A stretch of DNA of 64,000 nucleotides from JAIUNP01 sp020161975. GTDB lineage: Bacteria > Pseudomonadota > Alphaproteobacteria > Rhizobiales > Beijerinckiaceae. Where the stretch lies: the NCBI GenBank assembly GCA_036745275.1, contig DAIOGK010000008.1, positions 62,001 through 126,000 of the forward strand. Direction: 5' to 3'. Below are positions 53,506 through 63,228 of the stretch, piece after piece. How positions within the stretch are numbered: position 1 is the stretch's first letter; the number at the start of each line of letters is the position of its first letter. The position numbers and the translations under genes were made by a program. The notes under the pieces are model-generated. The model was not told the DNA's origin. It made no database searches and saw nothing but the letters and a program-made list of their open reading frames with translations.

Positions 53506-53788
53506 GCCAAACCTCAGAATATGTGCGAACGATCCCCCGGAAAAGCCGGCGGGAACGCAGGGTCGCAGTCGGGAATTGGCGCTGGCTGGTAACATGAGGA
53601 TGACAGAGGTTCAAAGAAAAAAGCGCAGGGCGCCGCGTCTTCTCCGCCATGGACAGCGCCGGCTGGCCATCTACGTCCGAGATCGTCACCGAAGCGGCGC
53701 CTGTGTATTGATGTGCACAACCTGATTTCGGTTGGGCATCACATTCGGGGTGGCTACAGAAGGCGTACCTGATACCCTGAGAATCGCC
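53506..53788. other. Divergent intergenic region guaB-dnaB
   Basis: These 283 bases contain no credible gene. The promoters of guaB and dnaB must lie here, but I could not pick convincing boxes. The rpsF-rpsR-rplI genes that precede dnaB in many Rhizobiales are absent from this side. Confidence 0.5.
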
Positions 53789-55273
53789 ATGGTCGCCCTT
53801 GCCAACCTTGCTCTCGTACCGTCCCCGGAGGAGCCGCTCCGCCACGCCCCGCACAATATCGAGGCGGAACAGGCGCTGCTGGGCGCCATTCTCGTGCACA
53901 ATGAAGCCTATGACCGGGTATCGGACTTTCTCAAGCCCGCGCATTTCTACGAGGAAATTCACGCGCGCATCTTCGAGAATGCCGGCAAGCTGATTCACGC
54001 CGGCAAGATCGCCACCGCCATCACGCTGAAAACCTTCCTGCCCGATCAGGACCTTGGCGGCATCACGGTGGCCCAATATCTCGTGCGGCTGACACAAAGC
54101 GCGACGACGATCATCAATGCCATCGAATATGGCCGCGTGATCTATGACCTTGCACTGCGCCGCAGTCTCATCACCATCGGCGAGGACATGGTGAACCTCG
54201 CTTTCGATGCGCCCGTGGAGGCAAGTCCGCGCGCGCAGATCGAGGAGGCCGAGCGTAAGCTGTTCACACTTGCTGAAAGCGGGCGCAGCGATGGTGGCTT
54301 CCAGACGTTCTCCACCGCGCTTTTCACCGCCATGGACGTCGCCGCCAAGGCCTATGAGCGCGACGGCGGCCTTTCGGGCGTTTCCACCGGCCTCACCGAT
54401 CTCGACCGCCAGATGGGTGGCCTGCAACGGTCGGACCTGATCGTGCTCGCAGGGCGCCCCGGCATGGGCAAGACGGCGCTCGCCACCAACATCGCCTTCA
54501 ACATCGCCAAGGCCTGGCGCGGATCACGCCAGGGCGAACATATGGTAACAGAGAATGGCGGGATCGTTGGCTTCTTCAGCCTCGAAATGAGCGCCGAGCA
54601 GCTCGCCACCCGTATCATCGCCGAGGAATCCGGCATCCCTTCCTACAAAATCCGGCGTGGCGACATCGACGAGCGGGATTTTGAATCCCTCACCGACGCC
54701 GTGCGGGTGATGCAGGACATTCCCTTCCACATCGACCAGACCGGCGGCATTTCAATTGCGCAATTGACGGCTCGCGCCCGCCGCCTCAAGCGTCAGCACG
54801 GGCTCGATCTTTTGGTGGTGGACTATATCCAGCTCTTGAGCGGCGCTTCAAAGAAGGGCGACAATCGCGTGCAGGAGGTGACGGAAATCACCACTGGGCT
54901 CAAGGCCTTGGCAAAAGAACTTGATGTGCCGATCATCGCGCTGTCCCAGCTGTCGCGTCAGGTAGAGGCGCGCGACGACAAGCGTCCGCAACTCTCGGAC
55001 TTGCGTGAATCGGGCTCGATTGAGCAGGACGCGGACGTGGTGATGTTCGTCTACCGCGAGGAATATTACCTCAAGAACAAGGAGCCAAAGCCCGGCACCG
55101 ACGAGCACGTCAAATGGATGACGGACATGGAAAAGGTCCATGGCCGCGCCGAGGTCATCATCGGCAAGCAGCGCCACGGGCCCACGGGCACCATTCCGCT
55201 GCATTTCGACGCCAACATCACCAAGTTCGGCAACCTCGCCGTGGAAGGCAACCTGCCCGAACGGTTCGAGTGA
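53789..55273 (+). CDS. dnaB: Replicative DNA helicase DnaB
   Basis: The 494-residue protein has the N-terminal DnaB domain (HNIEAEQALLGAILVHNEAY, FYEEIHARIFENA) and a RecA-like C-terminal domain. Walker A is GRPGMGKT (222-229). LVVDYIQLLSG and LSQLSRQVEARDDKRPQLSD follow, then the arginine-finger stretch GPTGTIPLHFD. It unwinds DNA at the fork and loads DnaG primase. The ATG at 53789 (MVALANLALV) is chosen because the upstream extension is not family-like. It starts the conserved dnaB-alr-radA-cvpA-purF series. Confidence 0.96.
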   Translation: MVALANLALVPSPEEPLRHAPHNIEAEQALLGAILVHNEAYDRVSDFLKPAHFYEEIHARIFENAGKLIHAGKIATAITLKTFLPDQDLGGITVAQYLVRLTQSATTIINAIEYGRVIYDLALRRSLITIGEDMVNLAFDAPVEASPRAQIEEAERKLFTLAESGRSDGGFQTFSTALFTAMDVAAKAYERDGGLSGVSTGLTDLDRQMGGLQRSDLIVLAGRPGMGKTALATNIAFNIAKAWRGSRQGEHMVTENGGIVGFFSLEMSAEQLATRIIAEESGIPSYKIRRGDIDERDFESLTDAVRVMQDIPFHIDQTGGISIAQLTARARRLKRQHGLDLLVVDYIQLLSGASKKGDNRVQEVTEITTGLKALAKELDVPIIALSQLSRQVEARDDKRPQLSDLRESGSIEQDADVVMFVYREEYYLKNKEPKPGTDEHVKWMTDMEKVHGRAEVIIGKQRHGPTGTIPLHFDANITKFGNLAVEGNLPERFE

Positions 55274-55326
55274 GGGGCAACGCTTTCCCTCTCCCCGGCT
55301 GGCGGCAAACGGGTTAGACTTCGCCC

Positions 55327-56415
55327 ATGAGCGAGTCCCACGATCACGGCGCCCGGCTGACCATCGACCTCGGCGCGTTGCAGCATAATTATCGCCTGCT
55401 GGCCGCGCGCGCTGCGGCGGCGGAAACGGCAGCGGTCGTCAAGGCGGACGCATACGGCATCGGCATCGCAGCGGCGGTTCCGGCGCTCATTGCCGCCGGG
55501 TGCCGTACCTTTTATGTCGCGCATCTGTCGGAAGCGGCAGCTTTGCGCGCCGTTGCGCCGGATGTCGCGCTTTATGTGCTGAACGGCCTGCCGCCGGGCA
55601 GCGCCTCGCGTTATCATGACCTCAAAGCCTGCCCCGTGCTCGGTTGCCGCGAGGAACTGGACGAATGGCGGGAGAAAGGCCGCGGTCGCCCCTGCGCCAT
55701 CCATGTCGATACCGGCATGAACCGCCTTGGTTTCACGCCCGAGGCCGCGCTGACGCTCGACCTCTCCGGCCTCGACGTTACGACGATGCTGACGCATTTC
55801 GTCTCCTCTGAACTGCCGCAGGACATGTTCAACGCCCTGCAATATGAAGCGTTCGAGGAGATGCACCGCGCCTTTCCGTCGCTTGCGGCCTCGATGGCGA
55901 ATTCCTCGGCGTTTTTTCATGATCATGCGCCGTTCTGCCAGCAGTATCGCGCCGGATATGCGCTTTATGGCGGCAATCCGACGCCCCATCTTCCCAACCC
56001 CATGCGCCCCGTTGTGCGTCTTGATGCTGAAATCGTGCAGGTGCGCGCAGTGCCGAAGGGCGAGACGGTGGGCTATAACGGGCGCTGGACGGCGCCGCGC
56101 GACAGCGTGGTCGCCATCGTCTCCACCGGCTATGCCGACGGGTATCCGCGCAACGGCGCCAACACCGATCACAAGCCTGGCGGCTCAGCGCGGGTTGGCG
56201 GCGTCACCTGCCCCTTTGCCGGCAATGTCTCGATGGACCTGATCGCCGTGGACGTGACCTTCGCGCCACAAGAGCTGATCGGGCGCGGCGGCACGCTGGC
56301 GCTGATCGACGAGGTGCTGACCGTGGATGTGGTGGGCCAGCACGCCGGCACCATCGGTTATGAGATCCTCACCTCGCTCGGCCGGCGTTACAACCGGGTT
56401 TACACGGGCGTCTGA
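55327..56415 (+). CDS. alr: Alanine racemase
   Basis: The 362-residue PLP enzyme has the cofactor lysine in AVVKADAYGIG (Lys39) and HVDTGMNRLGF. The opposing catalytic tyrosine is in ETVGYNGRW (Tyr250), and STGYADGYPR and FAGNVSMDL follow. It makes D-alanine for peptidoglycan. The usual PLP-lysine context is KADAYGHG; here the histidine is isoleucine. It follows dnaB by 53 bases and precedes radA by two. Confidence 0.95.
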   Translation: MSESHDHGARLTIDLGALQHNYRLLAARAAAAETAAVVKADAYGIGIAAAVPALIAAGCRTFYVAHLSEAAALRAVAPDVALYVLNGLPPGSASRYHDLKACPVLGCREELDEWREKGRGRPCAIHVDTGMNRLGFTPEAALTLDLSGLDVTTMLTHFVSSELPQDMFNALQYEAFEEMHRAFPSLAASMANSSAFFHDHAPFCQQYRAGYALYGGNPTPHLPNPMRPVVRLDAEIVQVRAVPKGETVGYNGRWTAPRDSVVAIVSTGYADGYPRNGANTDHKPGGSARVGGVTCPFAGNVSMDLIAVDVTFAPQELIGRGGTLALIDEVLTVDVVGQHAGTIGYEILTSLGRRYNRVYTGV

Positions 56416-56417
56416 GC

Positions 56418-57848
56418 TTGGCCAAAGCGTCCCGATCCTTCGCCTGTCAGGCCTGCGGCGCGGTTTACCAGCGCTGGCAGGGCAAATGCGACGCCTGCAA
56501 CGAGTGGAACACCATCGTCGAGGAGGCCGCCGTTTCCGGCCAGGCGGCGCCATTGCAGGGCGGTGCGCGGCTGAAGAAGGGGCGCCCCTTCAAGCTGGAG
56601 GGGCTGGACGGCGCCGCGCTGGATGCCCCGCGCATCGCCACCGGCATCGCCGAACTCGACAGGGTGACGGGCGGCGGTTTCGTGCGCGGCTCGGTGATTC
56701 TGCTCGGGGGGGAGCCGGGCATCGGCAAATCGACCCTGCTCATTCAGGCGGCGGCGGCGCTGGCGCGGGCCGGCCACCGCAGCATCTACATTTCCGGCGA
56801 GGAAGCGTCGGCACAGGTGCGCCTGCGCGCGCAGCGGCTGGGGCTCGGCACCGCGCCGGTCGAACTCGCGTCAGAGACCTCGGTCGAGGATATTCTGGCC
56901 ACCGTCACCATCGGTTCGACGCCAAAGCTCGTCATCATCGATTCCATCCAGACCATGTGGACCGAGGTGGTGGATTCTGCTCCCGGCACAGTGACGCAGG
57001 TGCGCGCTTCTGCCCAGGCGCTGATCCGCTATGCCAAATCTGCGGGCGCTGCGGTGATCCTGGTCGGCCATGTCACCAAGGACGGGCAAATTGCCGGCCC
57101 GCGCGTCGTCGAACACATGGTTGACGCTGTGATGTCGTTCGAGGGCGATTCCGGGCATCAGTTCCGCCTGCTGCGCGCGGTGAAGAACCGCTACGGCGCA
57201 ACAGATGAGATCGGCGTCTTTGAAATGACCAACAGCGGCCTTCAGGAGGTGGCGAACCCCTCCGCGCTGTTTCTGGCCGGGCGCGATCCGCAGCAGGCCG
57301 GCACCGCCGTTTTCGCCGGCATGGAGGGCACGCGCCCCCTGCTCTGTGAAATTCAGGCGCTGGTGACGCCTTCCGGCCTGCCGACACCGCGCCGGGCCGT
57401 GGTGGGGTGGGATTCAAACCGCCTCTCCATGGTGCTTGCCGTGCTGGAAGCGCATGGCGGCATTCGCCTTGGCCAGCACGATGTCTATCTCAATGTCGCG
57501 GGCGGTCTGAAGATCATCGAACCGGCAGCGGATCTCGCTGTGGCGGCGGCGCTGCTCTCCTCGCTGTCGAACCAGCCGCTGCCGGCAGAGGGGGTGCTTT
57601 TTGGCGAAATCAGCCTTTCCGGTGCGGTGCGGCCCGTTACGCATTCGCCGATGCGCCTTAAGGAAGCCGCAAAGCTGGGGTTTCAGCGGGCGATCATGGC
57701 GGAAGCGGGCAGCGAGCAGATCGAGGCAAATGGCATCCGCATGACGACGGTCAGGCGCATCGGCGACCTCGTGTCGGAGATGGCGGTCAGTGCGCTTAAC
57801 CGGCCACAGGGGCGGCGATCTGTTGATAGTTCGCCCCCAGACAGGTGA
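56418..57848 (+). CDS. radA: DNA repair protein RadA
   Basis: The 476-residue protein has a zinc finger Cys10-x2-Cys13 / Cys24-x2-Cys27 (CQACGAVYQRWQGKCDAC). A RecA-like core follows, with Walker A GGEPGIGKST (98-107), the RadA-specific KNRYG motif and a C-terminal Lon-like domain. It drives branch migration during recombination. The start is a TTG at 56418: no ATG precedes the zinc finger in frame, and the alr stop is two bases away, implying coupling. Confidence 0.95.
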   Translation: MAKASRSFACQACGAVYQRWQGKCDACNEWNTIVEEAAVSGQAAPLQGGARLKKGRPFKLEGLDGAALDAPRIATGIAELDRVTGGGFVRGSVILLGGEPGIGKSTLLIQAAAALARAGHRSIYISGEEASAQVRLRAQRLGLGTAPVELASETSVEDILATVTIGSTPKLVIIDSIQTMWTEVVDSAPGTVTQVRASAQALIRYAKSAGAAVILVGHVTKDGQIAGPRVVEHMVDAVMSFEGDSGHQFRLLRAVKNRYGATDEIGVFEMTNSGLQEVANPSALFLAGRDPQQAGTAVFAGMEGTRPLLCEIQALVTPSGLPTPRRAVVGWDSNRLSMVLAVLEAHGGIRLGQHDVYLNVAGGLKIIEPAADLAVAAALLSSLSNQPLPAEGVLFGEISLSGAVRPVTHSPMRLKEAAKLGFQRAIMAEAGSEQIEANGIRMTTVRRIGDLVSEMAVSALNRPQGRRSVDSSPPDR

Positions 57849-57892
57849 CGGGGCGCTTTTTCGCCGTTATAGAGCGCACAAATGTTGATTTG

Positions 57893-57914
57893 TCCGCAGG
57901 CCGGACCATCCACG
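57893..57914. repeat. Half copy of the REP-like palindrome in the cvpA leader
   Basis: TCCGCAGGCCGGACCATCCA, followed by CG, matches the right half of the copy at 50302-50322 (GCGGACCATCCACG) but lacks the GATGG left arm. It ends 11 bases before the cvpA ATG and includes none of its ribosome site. Confidence 0.55.
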
Positions 57915-57925
57915 AGGATTTCCCA

Positions 57926-58495
57926 ATGCCCGTTGCCATTCTCGATATGATCGTCATTGGCGTTCTTCTGGTGTCCGGCCTTCTGGCGATGCTGCGGGGT
58001 TTCACCCGCGAAGTGCTGGCCATCGCGTCCTGGGTGGTTGCAGCCATCTGCGCATATCTCTTCTACAAGCAACTCGTGCCGTTCTTCATGGAGAACGTCA
58101 TCAAGAATGAGAAGATTGCCGTTCCGGCAGCCGCAGCCTCGATCTTCCTCGGTGCGCTGATTGTTGCCTATTTTGTCACGGCAAAGCTCTCCGACATGAT
58201 CCTCGATTCGCGCATCGGCGCGCTGGATCGGACGCTTGGCTTTCTCTTCGGCGTGGCGCGAGGCTTCCTGCTGATGGTCGTCGCCTTCGGCCTTTTTGAA
58301 AAGCTGGTGGGCGAGAAACAGCAGCCGGTCTGGGTGGCCGAAGCGAAAACCCGCCCGATGCTGAAGTCGTCATCGGACAAGCTGATGGCCCTGCTGCCGG
58401 AAGACCTCGAACAGCAGGTGATGACCAAGCTGAAGAAGAACACCGGCGAAGAGCCAAAGGAGCCGCCGACGACGCCGCAGGCGCCGGCCCGCTGA
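57926..58495 (+). CDS. cvpA: CvpA-family membrane protein
   Basis: The 189-residue protein has four membrane segments. The family start LDMIVIGVLLVSGLLAMLRG is followed by FTREVLAIASWVVAA, and RTLGFLFGVARGFLLMVVAF is further on. A polar, proline-rich tail ends the protein. CvpA is linked to colicin V production and envelope stress resistance in enterobacteria. Its location before purF is conserved from E. coli to Rhizobiales. GAGG lies eight bases before the ATG. Confidence 0.9.
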   Translation: MPVAILDMIVIGVLLVSGLLAMLRGFTREVLAIASWVVAAICAYLFYKQLVPFFMENVIKNEKIAVPAAAASIFLGALIVAYFVTAKLSDMILDSRIGALDRTLGFLFGVARGFLLMVVAFGLFEKLVGEKQQPVWVAEAKTRPMLKSSSDKLMALLPEDLEQQVMTKLKKNTGEEPKEPPTTPQAPAR

Positions 58496-58505
58496 GGGAG
58501 GCGTT

Positions 58506-60002
58506 ATGAGCGACACCCATCACGACGTTTACGACACCGGCCTCGACACCGACCAGACTTTCGGGCGCGAGAGCGACGATCTCGGCGAAAAATGCGGTGT
58601 CTTTGGTGTTTATGGCCATGCGGATGCCGCTGCAATTACCGCGCTGGGGCTGCACGCCTTGCAACATCGCGGGCAGGAAGCGGCGGGAATTTGCAGCTTC
58701 GATGGTCAGCGCTTCTTTTCAGAACGCCGCATGGGGCTGGTCGGTGATCACTTCTCGCGCGGCGATGTCATTGAGCGGCTGCCCGGCAATGCGGCCATCG
58801 GCCATGTGCGCTATTCGACGGCGGGTGGCACAATCTTGCGCAATGTCCAACCGCTGTTTGCAGAACTGCACGGCGGCGGTTTTGCGCTGGCGCACAATGG
58901 CAACCTGACCAACGGCATGACGCTGCGGCGGGATCTGATCCGCTCCGGCGCGCTCTATCAGTCCACATCCGATACCGAAGCGATGCTGCATCTGGTGGCG
59001 CGATCCAGCCGCAACCGTTTCATCGACCGCTTCATCGACGGGCTCAGCCGGGTTGAAGGCGCCTATTCCTTCGTGGCGCTGACCAACAAGAAGATGGTGG
59101 GCGCGCGCGATCCGTACGGGTTCCGCCCGCTGGTGCTGGGTATGCTGGATGGCTGCTATATCCTTGCCTCCGAGACCTGCGCGCTCGACATTATCGGCGC
59201 GCGCTTCGTGCGTGATATCGAAGCGGGCGAGATCGTGGTGATCACGGACGAGGGCATCGAGTCGATCAAGCCCTTTCCGCAGCAGCCGACCCGACCCTGC
59301 ATCTTCGAGTATATCTATTTCGCGCGACCCGATTCCATGGTTCACGGCCACTCGGTCTATGAAGCGCGCAAGGCGTTCGGCGCGGAACTCGCGCGGCAGG
59401 AACCGGTGGATGCCGATGTGGTGATCCCGGTGCCGGATTCAGGGGTTCCGGCCGCCATCGGTTATGCCCAGGCCTCGGGCATTCCGTATGAACTCGGCAT
59501 CATCCGCAATCACTATGTCGGGCGCACCTTCATCCAGCCGACGCAGGCGGCGCGCGACACCGGTGTGCGCATGAAGCACTCCGCGAACCGTTCCGTGGTG
59601 ACGGGCAAGCGCATCGTACTGATCGATGATTCCATCGTGCGCGGCACCACTTCGATGAAGATCGTCAAGATGATGCGCGAGGCGGGTGCCCGCGAGGTTC
59701 ATTTCCGCATTGCCTCGCCGCCGATCAAGTTTCCGGACTATTACGGCATCGACATGCCGGATCAGCAGAAGCTGTTCGCCGCCAATCACTCGATCGAGGA
59801 AATGCGGCGCTTCATCGGCTGCGACAGCCTTGCCTTCATTTCGGTCGATGGCATGTATCGCGCGCTCGGCCATCCCGAAGGGCGCAATCCCGCCCGGCCG
59901 CTGTTTGCCGATCATTGCTTCACCGGCGATTATCCCACGCAGATCCGCGATCTCGTTGGCGAAGGCCCGAAACAGCTTTCCATGCTGGCCGAGGGGGGCT
60001 GA
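58506..60002 (+). CDS. purF: Amidophosphoribosyltransferase
   Basis: The 498-residue protein has a propeptide of about 29 residues before the N-terminal nucleophile cysteine (Cys30 in GEKCGVFGVYG). The class II glutaminase domain continues with ALQHRGQEAAGI, and the PRTase domain has the PRPP loop RIVLIDDSIVRGTTSMKIV. The SPP(I)K-type segment ASPPIKFPDYYGIDMP follows. It catalyses the first step of purine synthesis. It is 10 bases after cvpA and 3 before the SDR gene. Confidence 0.96.
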   Translation: MSDTHHDVYDTGLDTDQTFGRESDDLGEKCGVFGVYGHADAAAITALGLHALQHRGQEAAGICSFDGQRFFSERRMGLVGDHFSRGDVIERLPGNAAIGHVRYSTAGGTILRNVQPLFAELHGGGFALAHNGNLTNGMTLRRDLIRSGALYQSTSDTEAMLHLVARSSRNRFIDRFIDGLSRVEGAYSFVALTNKKMVGARDPYGFRPLVLGMLDGCYILASETCALDIIGARFVRDIEAGEIVVITDEGIESIKPFPQQPTRPCIFEYIYFARPDSMVHGHSVYEARKAFGAELARQEPVDADVVIPVPDSGVPAAIGYAQASGIPYELGIIRNHYVGRTFIQPTQAARDTGVRMKHSANRSVVTGKRIVLIDDSIVRGTTSMKIVKMMREAGAREVHFRIASPPIKFPDYYGIDMPDQQKLFAANHSIEEMRRFIGCDSLAFISVDGMYRALGHPEGRNPARPLFADHCFTGDYPTQIRDLVGEGPKQLSMLAEGG

Positions 60003-60005
60003 TCG

Positions 60006-60749
60006 ATGTCGAGACCGTTCGCGGGACGCGTCGCGCTTGTCACCGGGGCCTCGCGCGGCATCGGTCGTTCGGCTGCGCTGGCGCTGGCGGGGGCCGGAGC
60101 GCATGTCATTGCCGCAGCCCGGACCATTGGCGCTCTCGAAGCACTCGACGATGAAATCCGCGCGCTTGGCGGTACGGCGACGCTGGTGCCGATCGACCTC
60201 AAGGACCTTGAGGCCGTGGACCGCTTCGCGCCGGCCATCGCGCAGCGCTGGAGCAAGCTCGACATTCTCGTTGGCAACGCCGGGCTGCTGGGACCGCTTT
60301 CACCTGTGGCGCATATCGAGGACAAGACCTTCGATGATGTGTTTCGCGTCAACGTGACGGCGAATTTCCGTCTGCTCCGGGCGCTCGACCCCGCCCTGCG
60401 TGCCGCCGATGCTGGGCGCGTGCTGATGATCACATCCGGTGCTGCGCGCCGTGTGCGCGCGTTCTGGGGCGCCTATGCGGCGTCGAAGGCGGCGCTGGAA
60501 GCGTTGGTCCGGGCCTATGCCGCAGAGACGATGAATATCACCAACGTTCGCGCGATGTTGGTCGACCCCGGCCGGATGCGCACGGCCATGCGCGCTGCCG
60601 CCATGCCCGGCGAGGACCCTGAAAGCCTGCCCCACCCCGACAGCATCGCACCCGCGATCCTTAAGCTCGCCGCTCCGGATTGGACCGAGACAGGCAAGCT
60701 TTACGAGGTTTCGACCGGCGAGGTCATCGCCTACGAGCAGCCGCGCTAG
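60006..60749 (+). CDS. Short-chain dehydrogenase/reductase
   Basis: The 247-residue classical-type SDR has the cofactor motif TGASRGIG (13-20), the NAG motif VGNAGLLGPL, the serine in MITSGAARRV, and the active-site YAASK. The substrate is unknown. Its position three bases after purF recurs in Rhizobiales genomes, but no link to purine synthesis is established. An arginine in the ARTIG segment after the second strand hints at NADP preference. Confidence 0.9.
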   Translation: MSRPFAGRVALVTGASRGIGRSAALALAGAGAHVIAAARTIGALEALDDEIRALGGTATLVPIDLKDLEAVDRFAPAIAQRWSKLDILVGNAGLLGPLSPVAHIEDKTFDDVFRVNVTANFRLLRALDPALRAADAGRVLMITSGAARRVRAFWGAYAASKAALEALVRAYAAETMNITNVRAMLVDPGRMRTAMRAAAMPGEDPESLPHPDSIAPAILKLAAPDWTETGKLYEVSTGEVIAYEQPR

Positions 60750-60822
60750 ACACGGGCGAAGGCTGAGCCGTCAGGCATTTTCGGCACCGGCGCGGCGGAT
60801 CTTCTCCGCCCCCCCACACCGT

Positions 60823-62430
60823 TCACATCCGGAATACGCCGAAAGTCGTCTCTTCCACCGGCGCGTTGAGGCAGGCGGAAAACGCCAGCGCCAGCACGCG
60901 CCGCGTTTCCGAAGGCAGGATGATGCCATCATCCCACAGCCGCGCGGTCGCGTGGTATGGACTGCCCTCCTCCTCGTATTTCGCGCGGATCGGCGCCTTG
61001 AAGGCCTCCTCATCCTCGGCGGGCCAGGCGCGGCCATCAGCCTCGATGTTGTCGCGGCGGACGGTGGCCAGTACGCTCGCCGCCTGCTCGCCTCCCATCA
61101 CCGAGATGCGGCTGTTGGGCCAGGTGAACAGAAAGCGCGGCGAATAGGCGCGCCCGCACATGCCATAATTACCCGCGCCGAACGAGCCACCGACCAGCAG
61201 CGTGATCTTCGGCACCCGCGCGCAGGCAACCGCCGTCACCAGCTTGGCGCCATCCTTGGCAATGCCGCCGGCCTCATATTGACTGCCCACCATGAAGCCC
61301 GAAATATTCTGGAGGAACAGCAGCGGAATCCGCCGCTGGCAGCAGAGTTCGATGAAATGCGCGCCCTTCTGCGCACTTTCAGAGAAAAGGATGCCATTGT
61401 TGGCGATGATGCCGACCGGGATACCGTGGATGCGGGCAAAGCCCGTCACCAGCGTCGTGCCATAGAGCGCCTTGAACTCGTCAAACGCCGAATCATCGAC
61501 AATACGGGCGATGACCTCGCGGATATCGTACTGCTTCTTGAGGTCTGTCGGCACCAGCGCTTCAAGCTCCGCGGCATCGAACCGTGGCGGCACGGGATCG
61601 TCGAGATGGATGCCAGGCGTCTTGGTCGTATTGAGATTGGCAACGATGCGCCGGGCCAGAGCCAGCGCGTGCGTGTCATCCACGGCATAATGATCCGCGA
61701 CACCCGACTTGCGCGTATGAACCTCGGCCCCGCCGAGATCCTCCGCCGAAACCACCTCGCCCGTCGCCGCCTTCACCAGCGGCGGCCCGCCGAGAAAGAT
61801 CGTGCCCTGCCGGCGCACGATGATCGTCTCGTCGCTCATGGCCGGCACATAGGCGCCGCCTGCTGTACACGACCCCATCACCACCGCGATTTGCGGAATA
61901 CGCGCCGCCGACAGCGTGGCCTGATTGTAGAAGATGCGCCCGAAATGCTCCCGATCCGGGAATACGTCCGTCTGATGCGGCAGGTTGGCGCCCCCCGAAT
62001 CAACGAGATAAACGCATGGGAGCCGGTTTTCGCGGGCAATTTCCTGCGCCCGGAGGTGCTTTTTCACCGTCATCGGATAATAGGTGCCGCCCTTGATCGT
62101 CGCATCGTTGCAGACGATCATCACCTCCCTGCCCTCCACGCGACCAATGCCGGCAATCATGCCGGCGCCGTGAATGGCATCCTCATACATGTCAAAGGCG
62201 GCCAGCGAGCCGATTTCCAGAAAGGCCGAGCCGGGGTCGAGCAGCCGCAACACACGGTCGCGCGGCAGCAGCTTGCCCCGTGCCGTATGCCGCTCGCGCG
62301 CCTTGACATTGCCGCCGAGCGCCGCTTCGGCCCGTCGCTCTGCCAGGGTCGCCCGCAGTTCGGACCATGCCGCAGCATTGGCCGTCGCTTCGGGAGAGGT
62401 CGGGTCAAAAGTCGATTTGAGAATGGCCAC
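60823..62430 (-). CDS. Methylcrotonoyl-CoA carboxylase beta subunit-like carboxyltransferase
   Basis: The 535-residue carboxyltransferase matches the length and motifs of MCC beta subunits: ARERHTARGKLLPRDRV, YLVDSGGANLPHQTDVFPDR, VMGSCTAGGAYVPAMSDE and FLQNISGFMVGSQYEAGGIA. In leucine breakdown this subunit carboxylates 3-methylcrotonyl-CoA. The biotin-carrying alpha subunit and isovaleryl-CoA dehydrogenase are not in the window; they would be expected downstream or elsewhere. A geranyl-CoA or propionyl-CoA carboxylase role is less likely given VDSGGANLPHQ. Confidence 0.85.
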   Translation of the reverse strand: MAILKSTFDPTSPEATANAAAWSELRATLAERRAEAALGGNVKARERHTARGKLLPRDRVLRLLDPGSAFLEIGSLAAFDMYEDAIHGAGMIAGIGRVEGREVMIVCNDATIKGGTYYPMTVKKHLRAQEIARENRLPCVYLVDSGGANLPHQTDVFPDREHFGRIFYNQATLSAARIPQIAVVMGSCTAGGAYVPAMSDETIIVRRQGTIFLGGPPLVKAATGEVVSAEDLGGAEVHTRKSGVADHYAVDDTHALALARRIVANLNTTKTPGIHLDDPVPPRFDAAELEALVPTDLKKQYDIREVIARIVDDSAFDEFKALYGTTLVTGFARIHGIPVGIIANNGILFSESAQKGAHFIELCCQRRIPLLFLQNISGFMVGSQYEAGGIAKDGAKLVTAVACARVPKITLLVGGSFGAGNYGMCGRAYSPRFLFTWPNSRISVMGGEQAASVLATVRRDNIEADGRAWPAEDEEAFKAPIRAKYEEEGSPYHATARLWDDGIILPSETRRVLALAFSACLNAPVEETTFGVFRM

Positions 62431-62534
62431 GCAGGATCACCGATCATCGTTGTTCAGGCAAAGGTAGCGGCCTGCCGGGCGATCTGGCAACCAGCGTATT
62501 GGCGCAATGCACTTCGCATTTGGCCCAATGCCGT

Positions 62535-63113
62535 TCAGGCCTTCTTCTCATCCTCCTCCCTGAGGCGAACAGGGCTGGCGTTCTCATGAAACTTGCCGCG
62601 ATTGTCGCGAATGGCAGCGCGGATCATGTCCATGTCGCGCGTTACATCCCCCGTCAGGTGAACGGTTGTGCCAAATCCGACGTACTTCTTCTCGAAGTTG
62701 ATTTCCGCCACCTGAATCGGCACGCCCGCCGCCAGCGCGATACGATAGAAGCCGGATTTCCAGTGCTCGACCTTGGAACGCGTACCTTCCGGCGGCACGA
62801 TGAGCCGCACCGGCTCCCTTGAATCACGAATGGCATTGGCCACCTGCTGCACCAGCCCCTGCGGCGCGGACCGGTCCACGGAAATGCCGCCCAGCCAACG
62901 CATTAGCCCGGCGAAGGGAAAGGGGAACAACTGCTTCTTGCCCAGCCAGTTCAGCTTGATGCCAAAATGGAAGGCCACCGCCTGCACGACGATGAAATCC
63001 CAGTTGCTGGTATGCGGATAGCCAATGATGATGCACTTTTCCGGCACGTTGACCATGGGCCGCACGGTCCAACCGGTCAGTTTGAGGCCGAGATCGGCCA
63101 GAAGCTTCAGCAT
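62535..63113 (-). CDS. Lysophospholipid acyltransferase family protein (PlsC-like)
   Basis: The 192-residue protein starts MLKLLADLGLKLTGWTVRPM. The acyltransferase motif HTSNWD (34-39) is the HX4D catalytic pair, with LGGISVDRS and VPPEGTRSKVEHWKSGFYRIA as motifs II and III. It probably acylates a lysophospholipid or similar acceptor at the inner membrane. It is shorter than standard PlsC and belongs to the small MlaC-independent type; the acceptor is unknown. An upstream in-frame start at 63137 is less likely. Confidence 0.82.
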   Translation of the reverse strand: MLKLLADLGLKLTGWTVRPMVNVPEKCIIIGYPHTSNWDFIVVQAVAFHFGIKLNWLGKKQLFPFPFAGLMRWLGGISVDRSAPQGLVQQVANAIRDSREPVRLIVPPEGTRSKVEHWKSGFYRIALAAGVPIQVAEINFEKKYVGFGTTVHLTGDVTRDMDMIRAAIRDNRGKFHENASPVRLREEDEKKA

Positions 63114-63228
63114 GCGTCCCTTCCCTCGGCAGGCCATTTTTACGGCATGGTCTTGTCCGGCAATTCAGCCCGAAATCGCCGGCGAGGCAAGCGGGGAGCG
63201 GCAGCCCCGCACGGCGAACTTGCGCGCC

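Noticed and set aside
51988..53592. 534-codon plus-strand frame opposite guaB
   Set aside because: guaB is unmistakable; the antisense frame follows from codon bias.
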